Positions 26,548 to 34,684 of a stretch of 49,464 bases of DNA are shown here, piece after piece. Source of the DNA: an uncultured Alphaproteobacteria bacterium (GTDB lineage: Bacteria; Pseudomonadota; Alphaproteobacteria; Rhizobiales; Aestuariivirgaceae). The number at the start of each line of letters is the position of its first letter. Position 1 is the stretch's first letter. The translations under genes and the position numbers were made by a program. The notes under the pieces are model-generated. The model saw only the letters and a list, made by a program, of their open reading frames with translations, ran no database searches and was not told the origin of the DNA. Location: contig CALMWF010000042.1 of the NCBI GenBank assembly GCA_937873445.1, forward strand, positions 1 to 49,464, read 5' to 3'.

Positions 26548-28353
26548 TCAGGAACAGAGGGCCGTGCCGCAGGACAGGCAGGTGGTGCAGCCTTCAGCCG
26601 CGGCAATGTCGGCGGAACCACAGGACGGGCAGCGGGTGCGCGCCGGTTCGTTCACCGGGGCGGTGAGAATGGCGCCCGTCACATCATTGGGCCTGAAGGT
26701 GGTGCAGCCCTTGAGGCCGAGGCGGTAGGCTTCCGCATAGACATGGCGGAAGGCGGCAAAGGGCAGGTCGGCTGGCACATTGATGGTCTTGGAAATGGAA
26801 CTGTCCACCTGCGGCTGAAGGGCGGCCTGCATGGCGAGATGATGGGCGGGGGTCAGATCATTGACGGTGACGAAGGAAGGCGGCAGGGGTGCATCCCCCT
26901 TCAGCCGCCGCCATTCCGCCACGGCATGGTCGGTCAGATGCTCGACCCGGAAGCTGCCATCGGAAAGCCGCACCCGGCGCTCGTGCTCCAGACTGAAAAT
27001 GGGTTCAACGCCGCTGGAGACATTGCCGGCCAGAAGCGAGATGGTGCCGGTGGGGGCAATGGAGGTGAGAAGCCCGTTGCGCAGGCCGCTGCGGCGGATC
27101 ATCCGGCGCAGATCCTCCGCCAGGCCCCGGCCATAGGCGGTGGCAAGATAGCGTTCCGCATCAAACAGCGGGAAGACGCCTTTTTCGACGGCAAGTTCGG
27201 TTGAGGCGGCGAGGGCCGCATGATTGATGGCGGCCATCCAGCGCGAGGCTGCCGCCGCCGCATCAGCCTGGCCATAGGTGAGGCCCAGCATGGCCAGTGC
27301 GTCAGCCAGGCCGGTCAGGCCAAGGCCCATGCGGCGCTTGGCCAGCGCCTCGGCACGCTGTTCGGCCAGCGGATAGCGCGATACATCAATGATGTTGTCG
27401 AGCAGACGCACCGCCACGCCCGCGGCCTCGGCAAGGGCCGCTTCATCAAGGCTCGCCTCCGGCGTGAAGGGCTGGCGGACGAAGCGGGTGAGGTTGAGGG
27501 AGCCCAGCAGGCAGGCGCCATAGGGCGGCAGGGGCTGCTCGCCGCAGGGGTTGGTGCAGGAAATGGTCTCGCAATAGGAAAGCGGGTTTTGCGCATTCAC
27601 CCGGTCGATGAAAATGACGCCTGGTTCGGCCGCCTCATAGGTGGCGCGCATGATGGCCTGCCACAGCCCGGCCGCCTTGACGGTGCGGAAAGTCGCGCCG
27701 CCGAAGGTCAAGGGCCAGTCGGCGTCGGCGGCCACGGCTGCCATGAAGGCATCGGTCACCAGCACCGACATGTTGAAGTTGCGCAGGCGCTCGCCCTTGC
27801 GCTTGGCGGCGATGAAGTCCTCGATGTCGGGATGGTCGCAGCGCAGGGTGGCCATCATGGCGCCGCGCCGGGCGCCCGCTGCCATGATGGTGCGGCACAT
27901 GGCGTCCCACACCTCCATGAAGCTCACGGGGCCGGAGGCTTCCGCCCCCGTGCCATGCACCAGCGCACCCCTGGGGCGCAGGGTGGAAAAATCATGGCCG
28001 ATGCCGCCGCCCTGCTGCAGGGTCTGGGCCGCCTCCTTGAGGGCGGTGAAAATGCCGGCGGTCGAATCCTCGATTGTTCCCATGACAAAGCAGTTGAACA
28101 GGGTGACGGCGCGGCCGGTGCCCGCCCCGGCCAGAATGCGCCCCGCCGGCAGAAAGCGCAGATCGGCCAGGAGTTCACCAAAAACCTGTTGCCAGTGGCC
28201 GCGGCGTGCGGGTTCCTCCTGGCTGGCGGCGGCGCGGGCCACGCGGGCCAGCGTGTCGGACAGGGATGTCTCATTGCCCTCGGACCAGCGGTATTTCATC
28301 TCCCAAATGGTGTGGGAAATGGCGGGCAGCGGCGGCAGGGTGGGCGCGGGCAT
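26548..28353 (-). CDS. nrdJ: Adenosylcobalamin-dependent ribonucleotide reductase (class II)
   Basis: Reduces ribonucleoside diphosphates to deoxy forms using a radical generated from adenosylcobalamin. The 601 residues put it in the shorter class II group. It has RFLPAGRILAGAGT, the first redox cysteine in TLFNCFVMG, the radical core SCTNPCGEQPLPPYG with the N-C-E triad, APTGTISLLAGNVSSGVEP, and a C-terminal zinc-ribbon/redox tail (CPSCG, CTTCLSCG). No ATP-cone is visible at the N-terminus. The ATG at 28353 is chosen. A one-mismatch LexA box lies 42 bp upstream. No cobalamin riboswitch is needed or seen. The PduO-type adenosyltransferase at 42327 can supply its cofactor. Confidence 0.94.
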   Translation of the reverse strand: MPAPTLPPLPAISHTIWEMKYRWSEGNETSLSDTLARVARAAASQEEPARRGHWQQVFGELLADLRFLPAGRILAGAGTGRAVTLFNCFVMGTIEDSTAGIFTALKEAAQTLQQGGGIGHDFSTLRPRGALVHGTGAEASGPVSFMEVWDAMCRTIMAAGARRGAMMATLRCDHPDIEDFIAAKRKGERLRNFNMSVLVTDAFMAAVAADADWPLTFGGATFRTVKAAGLWQAIMRATYEAAEPGVIFIDRVNAQNPLSYCETISCTNPCGEQPLPPYGACLLGSLNLTRFVRQPFTPEASLDEAALAEAAGVAVRLLDNIIDVSRYPLAEQRAEALAKRRMGLGLTGLADALAMLGLTYGQADAAAAASRWMAAINHAALAASTELAVEKGVFPLFDAERYLATAYGRGLAEDLRRMIRRSGLRNGLLTSIAPTGTISLLAGNVSSGVEPIFSLEHERRVRLSDGSFRVEHLTDHAVAEWRRLKGDAPLPPSFVTVNDLTPAHHLAMQAALQPQVDSSISKTINVPADLPFAAFRHVYAEAYRLGLKGCTTFRPNDVTGAILTAPVNEPARTRCPSCGSADIAAAEGCTTCLSCGTALCS

Positions 28354-28358
28354 GGCCC

Positions 28359-28387
28359 GACCATACCCGCAACGGACCAGCGAGTCG
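28359..28387 (-). promoter_or_regulatory. Candidate promoter of nrdJ
   Basis: On the minus strand TCGACT (-35), a 17-bp spacer and TATGGT (-10), six bases before the ATG at 28353. The -35 matches four of six consensus bases. As with the downstream gene, transcription would begin almost at the ATG. The call is weak without transcript data. Confidence 0.35.
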
Positions 28388-28394
28388 ATCACAT

Positions 28395-28409
28395 GTTCTT
28401 GTTATGTTT
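28395..28409. promoter_or_regulatory. LexA-like box upstream of nrdJ (one mismatch)
   Basis: GTTCTTGTTATGTTT matches GTTC-N7-GTTC except for the last base. It overlaps the plsC stop codon (28402-28404) and lies just upstream of the candidate nrdJ -35. Confidence 0.4.
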
Positions 28410-29148
28410 TGGTGGGTTCGGGGGGGCGCCAGCGCTGGCGCCCCTCGGCCACCAGGGCTTGGGTGGTGGTTTCAATGGCCGCTTCCAGCCGGGATTGAAA
28501 TTCCCGGCGCGGCAGACCGGGCGGAATGGGCGGCAGAAATTCCACCACGATCACCCCGGGGTGGCGGAGGAATTTGCGGCGCGGCCAGAACAGCCCGGCA
28601 TTCAGGCCAAAGGGCACGCAGGGCACATCGAGCGCGCCATAAAGGGCAGCCGCCCCCGGCTTGTAGTCGGGCGGATCATCGGGGGCGCGGCGGGTGCCTT
28701 CGGGCATGATGATGATCTGGCGGCCGGTGGCGGCCTCCTCCCTGGCGCGGGCCACCAGACTGCGCAGGGCGGTGGAACCGGCGCTGCGCTCCACCGCGAT
28801 CATGCGAAGTTTGCGGATATACCAGCCGAACACCGGAATGAGGGTCAGTTCCTTCTTCAGCACCATGGCCGGATCATCAAACAGGGTGAGAAGGGCAAAG
28901 GTCTCCCACAGCGACTGGTGCTTGCCCGCCACCAGAAGCGGGCCCTTGGGAACATTTTCCAGACCGCGCACCTCCATGCTGGTGCCGGCCACCACGCGCT
29001 GTTCCCACAGCAGCACCCGGCACAGCCCCTGCATGGCCTTGACGGCGGTGGCGTGGGAGACGGGCAGCAACACCAGCCCCGCCAGAAACAGCACCACCAG
29101 GGTGACATAGAACAGGATGTTGAACAGCAGCGAGCGCAGGATCGTCAC
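28402..29148 (-). CDS. plsC: 1-acyl-sn-glycerol-3-phosphate acyltransferase
   Basis: Acylates lysophosphatidate to phosphatidate at the inner membrane. The 248-residue protein begins with a membrane helix (LLFNILFYVTLVVLFLAGLV). Motif I reads KHQSLWET, with Glu in place of the usual Asp (H-X4-E), as seen in other alphaproteobacterial members; motif III is PEGTRR. It starts with GTG overlapping the ftsX stop (GTGA), so it is translated with ftsEX. Confidence 0.91.
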   Translation of the reverse strand: MTILRSLLFNILFYVTLVVLFLAGLVLLPVSHATAVKAMQGLCRVLLWEQRVVAGTSMEVRGLENVPKGPLLVAGKHQSLWETFALLTLFDDPAMVLKKELTLIPVFGWYIRKLRMIAVERSAGSTALRSLVARAREEAATGRQIIIMPEGTRRAPDDPPDYKPGAAALYGALDVPCVPFGLNAGLFWPRRKFLRHPGVIVVEFLPPIPPGLPRREFQSRLEAAIETTTQALVAEGRQRWRPPEPTKT

Positions 29149-30047
29149 AGCACATTCCTCAGCATACGGATCAGGGTGAGGCGCGAGGTGATGAGGGCAA
29201 TGGCAGTGGCCGCTACCGGCACGGCCAGCAGAGCAGCATAGCTCGTCAGCGATACGGTGGGTGGGGCAAAGAGCAGGCTGCGGCTCGCTGCCGCCAGGCC
29301 TTCGCCGCTCACCCGGCCCGACAGGCCGAGAATGAGGAAGATGAGCAGTGCCAGACCCACACCCATAAGTCCGGCATAAAGCCCGGTGGCGAGAAAGCGC
29401 CGGTCGATCTGGCGGGCGATATATCCATCCCTGGCGCCCACCAGATGAAGCACATCGACCACCTGCCGGTTGGCATCCAGCACGGTGCGGGTGGCAAATA
29501 TGACCATGGCCACGGCGGAAGCAGCAATGAGGGCAAGAATGGCATAGGCAAGAAGCGACAGGCTGCGCGCCATGCGGGTCAGTTCCGCCTGCCAGCGCTG
29601 GTGGGTGTCAAGGCTTGCGCCCTTCACCTCAATGGTGATGCGGTTGGCCAGGGCCTCAAGGTCGGGCGGGTGGGTTTCATCGAGGCTGAGGCGGATGAGG
29701 CGCGGAATGGGCAGGTCCGCGGTGTTGCCGGTGCCAAGCCAGGGTTCCAGCAGTCTGGCGGCGTCCTTCGGATCCATGACGGTGACGGCGGCAATGCCCG
29801 CCGTCTGGCCGAGCAGGGTCTGAAGCTTGGCCAGTTCCGCCTGCGGGTCCACGCCCTGCATCTGGCGCAGTTGCACGGTGGCCTCGGATGACAGGCCATG
29901 GCTCCATTGGTCGACGGCGCGGTTGATGAGGGTGAGGGCGCCAATGGCCAGGCAGGCCAGCGTGCACATGACCGCCATGGTCACGGTGAGGGTGCGCAAG
30001 GGTGCGGCCTCGGGCGGAATGATGGGGCCGGGCTTTGCCGTGGTCAT
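29145..30047 (-). CDS. ftsX: Cell division protein FtsX
   Basis: The membrane partner of FtsE; the complex activates peptidoglycan hydrolases at the septum. The 300-residue protein has an N-terminal membrane helix near residues 22-44, a periplasmic domain of about 120 residues, and three C-terminal helices. The FtsX signature region includes DANRQVVDVLHLVGARDGYI. ATG overlaps the ftsE stop (ATGA). Confidence 0.94.
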   Translation of the reverse strand: MTTAKPGPIIPPEAAPLRTLTVTMAVMCTLACLAIGALTLINRAVDQWSHGLSSEATVQLRQMQGVDPQAELAKLQTLLGQTAGIAAVTVMDPKDAARLLEPWLGTGNTADLPIPRLIRLSLDETHPPDLEALANRITIEVKGASLDTHQRWQAELTRMARSLSLLAYAILALIAASAVAMVIFATRTVLDANRQVVDVLHLVGARDGYIARQIDRRFLATGLYAGLMGVGLALLIFLILGLSGRVSGEGLAAASRSLLFAPPTVSLTSYAALLAVPVAATAIALITSRLTLIRMLRNVL

Positions 30048-30700
30048 GCCGCCCTCAACTGGCCGTGTTCAAGATGAAGGGCCGGGGCTCCGGTCTGGCG
30101 GATCAGCTGTTCATCATGGGTGGCCACGAACACCGTGGTGCCCTGCTTGTTCAGTTCCAGAAACAGATGCATGAGGCGGCGGGCGAGGGCGGGATCGACG
30201 TTGCCGGTGGGCTCGTCGGCGAGCAGCAGTTCGGGTCGTGAAATGACGGCGCGGGCTATGGCGGCGCGTTGCTTCTCCCCGCCGGACAGCACCGGCGGAA
30301 AGGCGTCGGCCTGATGGGCCAGCCCGACCCAGGCCAGAAGGTCCATGACATCCTGGGCATAGGCCTCGCGGCGCTGGCCGGTGATGCGGAGCGGCAGGGC
30401 GACATTGTCGAAGGTGGTGAGGTGGTCGAGCAGGCGGAAATCCTGAAACACCACGCCGATGCGCCGCCGCATGAGCGGAATGGCGGGCTGCGGCAGGGCG
30501 GTTACATCCTCGCCAAACAGGGAAATGAGGCCGCGGGTGGGTTTGAGCGCCAGAAACAGAAGCCTGAGCAGCGAGGTCTTGCCCGCCCCCGAAGGGCCGG
30601 TGAGAAAGCAGAAGGCTCCGGGGTCGAGCCGGAAGGTGATGTCTTTCAAAATTTCGGGCCCGCCGCCATAGCGCAGGCCCACCGCATCCAGCCTGACCAA
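30044..30700 (-). CDS. ftsE: Cell division ATP-binding protein FtsE
   Basis: An ABC ATPase of 218 residues that works with FtsX. Walker A is LTGPSGAGKTSLLRLLF, the signature LSGGEKQRAAIARA, Walker B ELLLADEPTGNVD and the H-loop VATHDEQL. The start codon is TTG at 30700 (MVRLDAVGLRYGG), with GGAG seven bases upstream and no better in-frame start; FtsE proteins normally begin at this point. A near-consensus CtrA box lies 20 bp upstream. Confidence 0.95.
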   Translation of the reverse strand: MVRLDAVGLRYGGGPEILKDITFRLDPGAFCFLTGPSGAGKTSLLRLLFLALKPTRGLISLFGEDVTALPQPAIPLMRRRIGVVFQDFRLLDHLTTFDNVALPLRITGQRREAYAQDVMDLLAWVGLAHQADAFPPVLSGGEKQRAAIARAVISRPELLLADEPTGNVDPALARRLMHLFLELNKQGTTVFVATHDEQLIRQTGAPALHLEHGQLRAA

Positions 30701-30719
30701 ACCCGGCTCCCTGTCGCCG

Positions 30720-30736
30720 TTTACCGCACGTTAACC
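30720..30736. promoter_or_regulatory. Near-consensus CtrA box between ftsE and the zinc-ribbon gene
   Basis: TTTA-CCGCACG-TTAACC departs by one base from TTAA-N7-TTAAC, the site bound by the cell-cycle regulator CtrA in alphaproteobacteria. It lies in the divergent intergenic region of ftsEX and the zinc-ribbon gene. AACCTTAGAGGTT (30734-30746) forms an adjoining short inverted repeat. Confidence 0.4.
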
Positions 30737-30809
30737 TTAGAGGTTGTTAGCCTGATGTGACCTGCCCCCGTGGGGCACCCTCCGAATCATCAGGCCCTGC
30801 CGTCCGCCC

Positions 30810-31541
30810 ATGATAATCTCCTGTCCTTCCTGTGCAACCCGCTATGACTGGCCGTCACGCCAGCCGCCGCCCGAGGGCATGACGCTGACCTGCCGCGGCT
30901 GTGGCCACAGCTGGATTGAGGCGCGGTCGCTGGAGGTGATCGACGTGGTGGCCCATGAGGCGCCGCGCGGTCTGCCGCCCCCCCTTATCGACCATGGTTT
31001 TGAGCCGGAGGGCGAGGTGAGCCGCCTGATGGAGGCCGCCCGCGAAGCCCGTGAGGCCCATGCCGAGCGCCGCCGCCGCCGCCTGCGCAGCCTGCAGGCC
31101 TGGGGCATTTTCGCCGCCCTGGCAACATCGCCCTTCGCGGCCGCAGCGGCCTTGCCGGAACAGGTGGTGAAGGTCGCGCCTGCGGCCATCGGCGTCTATG
31201 CCCGGCTCGGCTATGACGTCAACATCTACGGGCTTGAGGTGAGGCGGGTGGAGCAGCAGCATGTCACCGCCAATGGCACCCGGGTTCTCACCATCAAGGG
31301 CGATATTGCCAATACCACCAGCTCGGCCCGGAAGATTCCGTGGCTGCGCTTTGCCCTGCTGGCGGCCAATGGCAAGGACGAGCTTTATCACTGGACGCTT
31401 GACACCGGGGCGCGGCCGCTGCGGCCGGGCGAGGTGACAGGTTTCATCACCCGGGTTGCCTCACCGCCGGAAACTGCGGGCAGAGTGCAGATTCGTTTTG
31501 CCCATGCCGATGAAATCGGCTCAAATGCCGGGCATGAGTGA
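30810..31541 (+). CDS. Zinc-ribbon domain protein (MJ0042/DUF3426-like)
   Basis: A 243-residue protein. An N-terminal zinc ribbon (ISCPSCATRYDW...LTCRGCGHSW) is followed by a charged linker, a hydrophobic segment (WGIFAALATSPFAAAAAL) that is probably a membrane anchor, and a C-terminal beta-rich domain (VTANGTRVLTIKGDIANTTS) resembling DUF3426. Its function is unknown; its place divergent from ftsEX is conserved in relatives. It overlaps hpt by eight bases. Confidence 0.85.
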   Translation: MIISCPSCATRYDWPSRQPPPEGMTLTCRGCGHSWIEARSLEVIDVVAHEAPRGLPPPLIDHGFEPEGEVSRLMEAAREAREAHAERRRRRLRSLQAWGIFAALATSPFAAAAALPEQVVKVAPAAIGVYARLGYDVNIYGLEVRRVEQQHVTANGTRVLTIKGDIANTTSSARKIPWLRFALLAANGKDELYHWTLDTGARPLRPGEVTGFITRVASPPETAGRVQIRFAHADEIGSNAGHE

Positions 31542-32091
31542 GATCATCATTGACGGACATCGCATTGATGTCCTGTTTCCCGCGACCGAAATTGACACCC
31601 GCATCCGGGCCATGGCGCATGAGATTGCGGCGCGCCGGCCGACACGGCTGCTGGTGGTGCCCGTGCTCAAGGGCAGCTTCATATTTGCCGCCGATCTGAT
31701 CCGCGCCATGCATGGGGCGGGGCTGTCGCCGGAGGTGGATTTCATGATGCTGGCGAGTTATCGCGAAGGCACCACCTCGTCGGGCCGGGTTGATGTGCTG
31801 CGCGACATTGAATCGGCGGTCCATGGCCGCGATGTGCTGCTGGTCGACGACATTCTGGAATCGGGCCGCACGCTGGCCTTTGCCAAGGATCTGCTGATGG
31901 CCCGTGGCGCCAACAGCGCCATGACGGCGGTGCTGCTCCACAAACCCGGCCATCTCGCGGCCCATATCGCGGCCGACTTCACCGGCTTCACCTGCCCTGA
32001 CCTGTTCGTGGTCGGCTACGGCATGGACATGGCCAATCAGTTCCGCGAACTGCCCTTCGTCGGCCATGTGCTGTCGCCGGGCGGGGACTAA
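31534..32091 (+). CDS. hpt: Hypoxanthine phosphoribosyltransferase
   Basis: A purine-salvage enzyme making IMP or GMP from hypoxanthine or guanine and PRPP. The 185 residues are full length. The PRPP loop is VLLVDDILESGRTL; the substrate loop VPVLKGSFIFAADL and the C-terminal FVVGYGMDMANQFRELPFVG are typical. The ATG at 31534 lies inside the end of the zinc-ribbon gene. A palindromic element begins on the very next base after the stop. Confidence 0.95.
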   Translation: MSEIIIDGHRIDVLFPATEIDTRIRAMAHEIAARRPTRLLVVPVLKGSFIFAADLIRAMHGAGLSPEVDFMMLASYREGTTSSGRVDVLRDIESAVHGRDVLLVDDILESGRTLAFAKDLLMARGANSAMTAVLLHKPGHLAAHIAADFTGFTCPDLFVVGYGMDMANQFRELPFVGHVLSPGGD

Positions 32092-32138
32092 CGCATCACC
32101 CCGAAAAGTGCGCAGTGGTTTTCGGATCAGGTGATGCG
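32092..32138. repeat. Palindromic element, family B, copy 1
   Basis: Arms CGCATCACC / GGTGATGCG around CCGAAAAGTGCGCAGTGG and TTTTCGGATCA. It abuts the hpt stop codon. The second copy starts nine bases later, between the convergent ends of hpt and the TIGR02302 gene. Confidence 0.8.
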
Positions 32139-32146
32139 CAAAAAAG

Positions 32147-32188
32147 CTCACCCCGAAAAGTGCGCAGCGGTTTTCGGATCAGGTGATG
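32147..32188. repeat. Palindromic element, family B, copy 2
   Basis: CTCACCCCGAAAAGTGCGCA, then GCGGTTTTCGGATCAGGTGATGG; nearly identical to copy 1 and in the same orientation. It ends 15 bp before the TIGR02302 stop codon (32203-32205, minus strand). Confidence 0.8.
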
Positions 32189-32202
32189 GCCAGGGGTTTT
32201 CT

Positions 32203-34638
32203 CTAATACAATCCCCTCAGCAACCGGTCGATATAGTCGCGCTCCACCGGCGTGAGCGAGGGGTCGGCGCTGCGCTGGCGCAGCAGTTCCAGCAATTGGC
32301 GGGCGCGCTCAATGGCCTGTTGTGACGGCAGTTTCAGGTTGGTGGCGGGGTTGCGGCCGTTGCCATCGCGGTCACGCCCCAGCGGGTCGCGGCCCGCCGT
32401 GCCAGCTCCCTGGCCCTGCTGCAGCATCTGCTGGGCCATGCCGGACAGGGCCTTGCGCAGGGCCTCCATGGCCTTGCCCTGGGCTTCACCCGCGGTTTCG
32501 CTGTCGCCTTCGGCCAGGGATTTTCCGGCCTCCTTCATGTGGCCCTCGGCCTCGCCCAGCTCACCGGGGCCACCGGGCCCCAGCTTGCGGCCCAGCTGGC
32601 CGGTGCGGTCGCCCAGATCCTTCTGCTGCTCTGACAGGGACGGACCGCCAGACCCCATGCCGTCCTGCCCCTGCCCATCCCTGGGCTGGCCCTGGGGGGT
32701 GCCGTTCTCCTCGCTGTTTCCCTCTGCGTCGCGCTGGCTCTGGCGCTGGGTCTCGTCCATGAGCTTCTGCTGCTGGCGCAGAATGTCGGTGAGTTCGTTC
32801 AGCTGCTGCATGGCCTCGCCGTTGTCGCTGCCATCGGTGGGCTTCAGATTGCGCATGATCTGGTCAAGCTGCGACAAAAGCTGGCGGGCCTGATCAGTGG
32901 CGCCATTGCGCGACAGCTTCTCGATGTCGTCGAGCATCTTCTGCAGGTCCTGGTCGGTCACCATCTTGCCGTTCTGGCCGGGGGGCGGGTTCTTGCCGCC
33001 CGCCTCGCCCATGGCCTTGAGATAGCGCTGCATGGCGTCGCGGAGCTGCTGGGTCAGGGCCTTGATCTTTTCCGGGGGGGCGCCATCGGCAAGCGCCTGT
33101 TCCAGGGCGCGTCGGGCCGCCTCCAGGGCGGCGCGCGGTTCGGCAAGGCGCCCTTCCTCCAGGGCCAGCGCTAGGCTCCACAGATCCTTGACCGCTCCCT
33201 TTACATCTTCGGTGGTTTCGACATTGGCCAGACGCGAGGCAATGGCGGCGAGCATGATGGCATCGCCCGAATGGTCGAACTGGCCCACGGGATAGGTGAG
33301 GAAGGCGCGCAGCATGGTGGCCACATCGGCGGCGGCGCCATCGTCAAGGATGAGGCGGCGGCGCTGCTCAATGAGGGCGCGGGCCATGAGCTTGCTGAAG
33401 GGCCGCTCGGGCAGGTCGAGGGTGAGGGGCGGGCTGGTGGTTTCCTGACCGGCACCATCGCGGGCGGTGAGGGTGACGGTGACGCGGAAACCGGCCCAGG
33501 GGTGGCTGGTCAGATCATTGACGGCGGTGGCCTTCTCGGTGCGCGAACCGGGCTTTGACAGTTTCACAGGAAAGTCCGGCGGCTCGAACAGGAAAATGCC
33601 ATTGCCGGCAAAGCCCGGGCCGTCGTTCTGCTGATCGGCGAGGGAGAGATCGGCGGTGATGCCGGCAAGGCCGTAATCATCGCTGGCCGCAAAGGCCAGT
33701 CCCAGCGCCCCCAGCGGTTCCACCTGCGCGGGCGGCTCCAGGCTGATGGCGGGCGCCTGATCGGGCAGGATATCGAGGCGCCAGTGTGCCCGCTCGCCGC
33801 CGTCTTCCAGCACCACGGTGAGGGGCCGGGCAATCTTGCCGGAGGCCGAGAACAGGCCTTGGGTGAGGGTGGTTTTCAGGTCAGCGGGGGCTTCCTCGCT
33901 GCCGGTATCGGTGATGAACCGGAGCGTCGGCGCGCGCGCCCCCGCAAGGCGGACGCTCAGCAGCGAGCCTGCGGGAATGATGGTGGTGCGATCTGCGGCA
34001 GGCGGGGTTTCACCGCGGCGGGTGAGCAGAAAGGGTGGCTTGCCGGTGTAGGCGGGTGGCGTCACCCAGGCTTCAAGGGCGGCCTCGGCGGTTGCAGCAC
34101 TGGCGGCCGGGCGGAGCAGGGCCGACAGGCTGGCAGACGACAGGCCGGGGCCCAGCACCGCCGTGGCGATGACGGCGAGCACCACCGGCACGCGCAGGGC
34201 CAGGGGGTCAAACACACGCCAGGCAGACCGCGGCCAGGCCAGCGGCAGCGGGCCAAGACGGGCGTGCTGGCGCTTCAGATGCTCCGTCCACAGAGGGTTG
34301 TCCGGCGCTTCTCCGGCGGGCCGGTCGGCAAGACTTTGCAGCGGCTGGTGAGACAGCCTTGAGTGGGTCTCAAGACGCGCCATGGCGGCCTGGGCCGAAG
34401 GGTAGGTGAGGCCGCGCAGGGCGCGCAGCGACCACAACAGGCCCACCGCCAGAAGAACCAGCGCGGCAAGGCGAAAGGGCGCGGGCAGCATGAACAGCGC
34501 GGCCGAGGCCAGCGCCACATAGATGAGTCCGGCGGCCATGAGCGGGTGTTGCAGGCGCGGCCACAACGCTTCCCAGAACAGCAGGAGGCGCTGCACGGCA
34601 ATGCGGCGGGCATGATGCGGGGCCGGGGCTTGCGTCAT
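32203..34638 (-). CDS. TIGR02302 (DUF4175) family membrane protein
   Basis: An 811-residue protein of unknown function found widely in Hyphomicrobiales. The N-terminus has two membrane helices (about residues 35-75) and a third near 145-165 (VVLAVIATAVLGPGL). A large, probably periplasmic middle follows (WVTPPAYTGKPPFLL; FAASDDYGLAGI). The C-terminal third is Gln/Gly/Asp-rich and likely coiled (QDLQKMLDDIEKLSRNGATD, GQPRDGQGQDGMGSGG), ending SLTPVERDYIDRLLRGLY. The ATG at 34638 is chosen over an in-frame upstream start. It is 46 bp downstream of lysA. Confidence 0.88.
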   Translation of the reverse strand: MTQAPAPHHARRIAVQRLLLFWEALWPRLQHPLMAAGLIYVALASAALFMLPAPFRLAALVLLAVGLLWSLRALRGLTYPSAQAAMARLETHSRLSHQPLQSLADRPAGEAPDNPLWTEHLKRQHARLGPLPLAWPRSAWRVFDPLALRVPVVLAVIATAVLGPGLSSASLSALLRPAASAATAEAALEAWVTPPAYTGKPPFLLTRRGETPPAADRTTIIPAGSLLSVRLAGARAPTLRFITDTGSEEAPADLKTTLTQGLFSASGKIARPLTVVLEDGGERAHWRLDILPDQAPAISLEPPAQVEPLGALGLAFAASDDYGLAGITADLSLADQQNDGPGFAGNGIFLFEPPDFPVKLSKPGSRTEKATAVNDLTSHPWAGFRVTVTLTARDGAGQETTSPPLTLDLPERPFSKLMARALIEQRRRLILDDGAAADVATMLRAFLTYPVGQFDHSGDAIMLAAIASRLANVETTEDVKGAVKDLWSLALALEEGRLAEPRAALEAARRALEQALADGAPPEKIKALTQQLRDAMQRYLKAMGEAGGKNPPPGQNGKMVTDQDLQKMLDDIEKLSRNGATDQARQLLSQLDQIMRNLKPTDGSDNGEAMQQLNELTDILRQQQKLMDETQRQSQRDAEGNSEENGTPQGQPRDGQGQDGMGSGGPSLSEQQKDLGDRTGQLGRKLGPGGPGELGEAEGHMKEAGKSLAEGDSETAGEAQGKAMEALRKALSGMAQQMLQQGQGAGTAGRDPLGRDRDGNGRNPATNLKLPSQQAIERARQLLELLRQRSADPSLTPVERDYIDRLLRGLY

Positions 34639-34684
34639 GGCGGCACGATGGCGGTGAATTGGGACGGCATTGTGCCGGGCGGGG

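Noticed and set aside
28354-28401. Cobalamin riboswitch in front of nrdJ
   Set aside because: The space between plsC and nrdJ is under 50 bp, far too short, and no B12-box is present.
27220-29241. A 673-codon plus-strand open frame opposite nrdJ and plsC
   Set aside because: The minus-strand genes have intact catalytic motifs throughout; the antisense product is His/Gly/Gln-rich without any domain.
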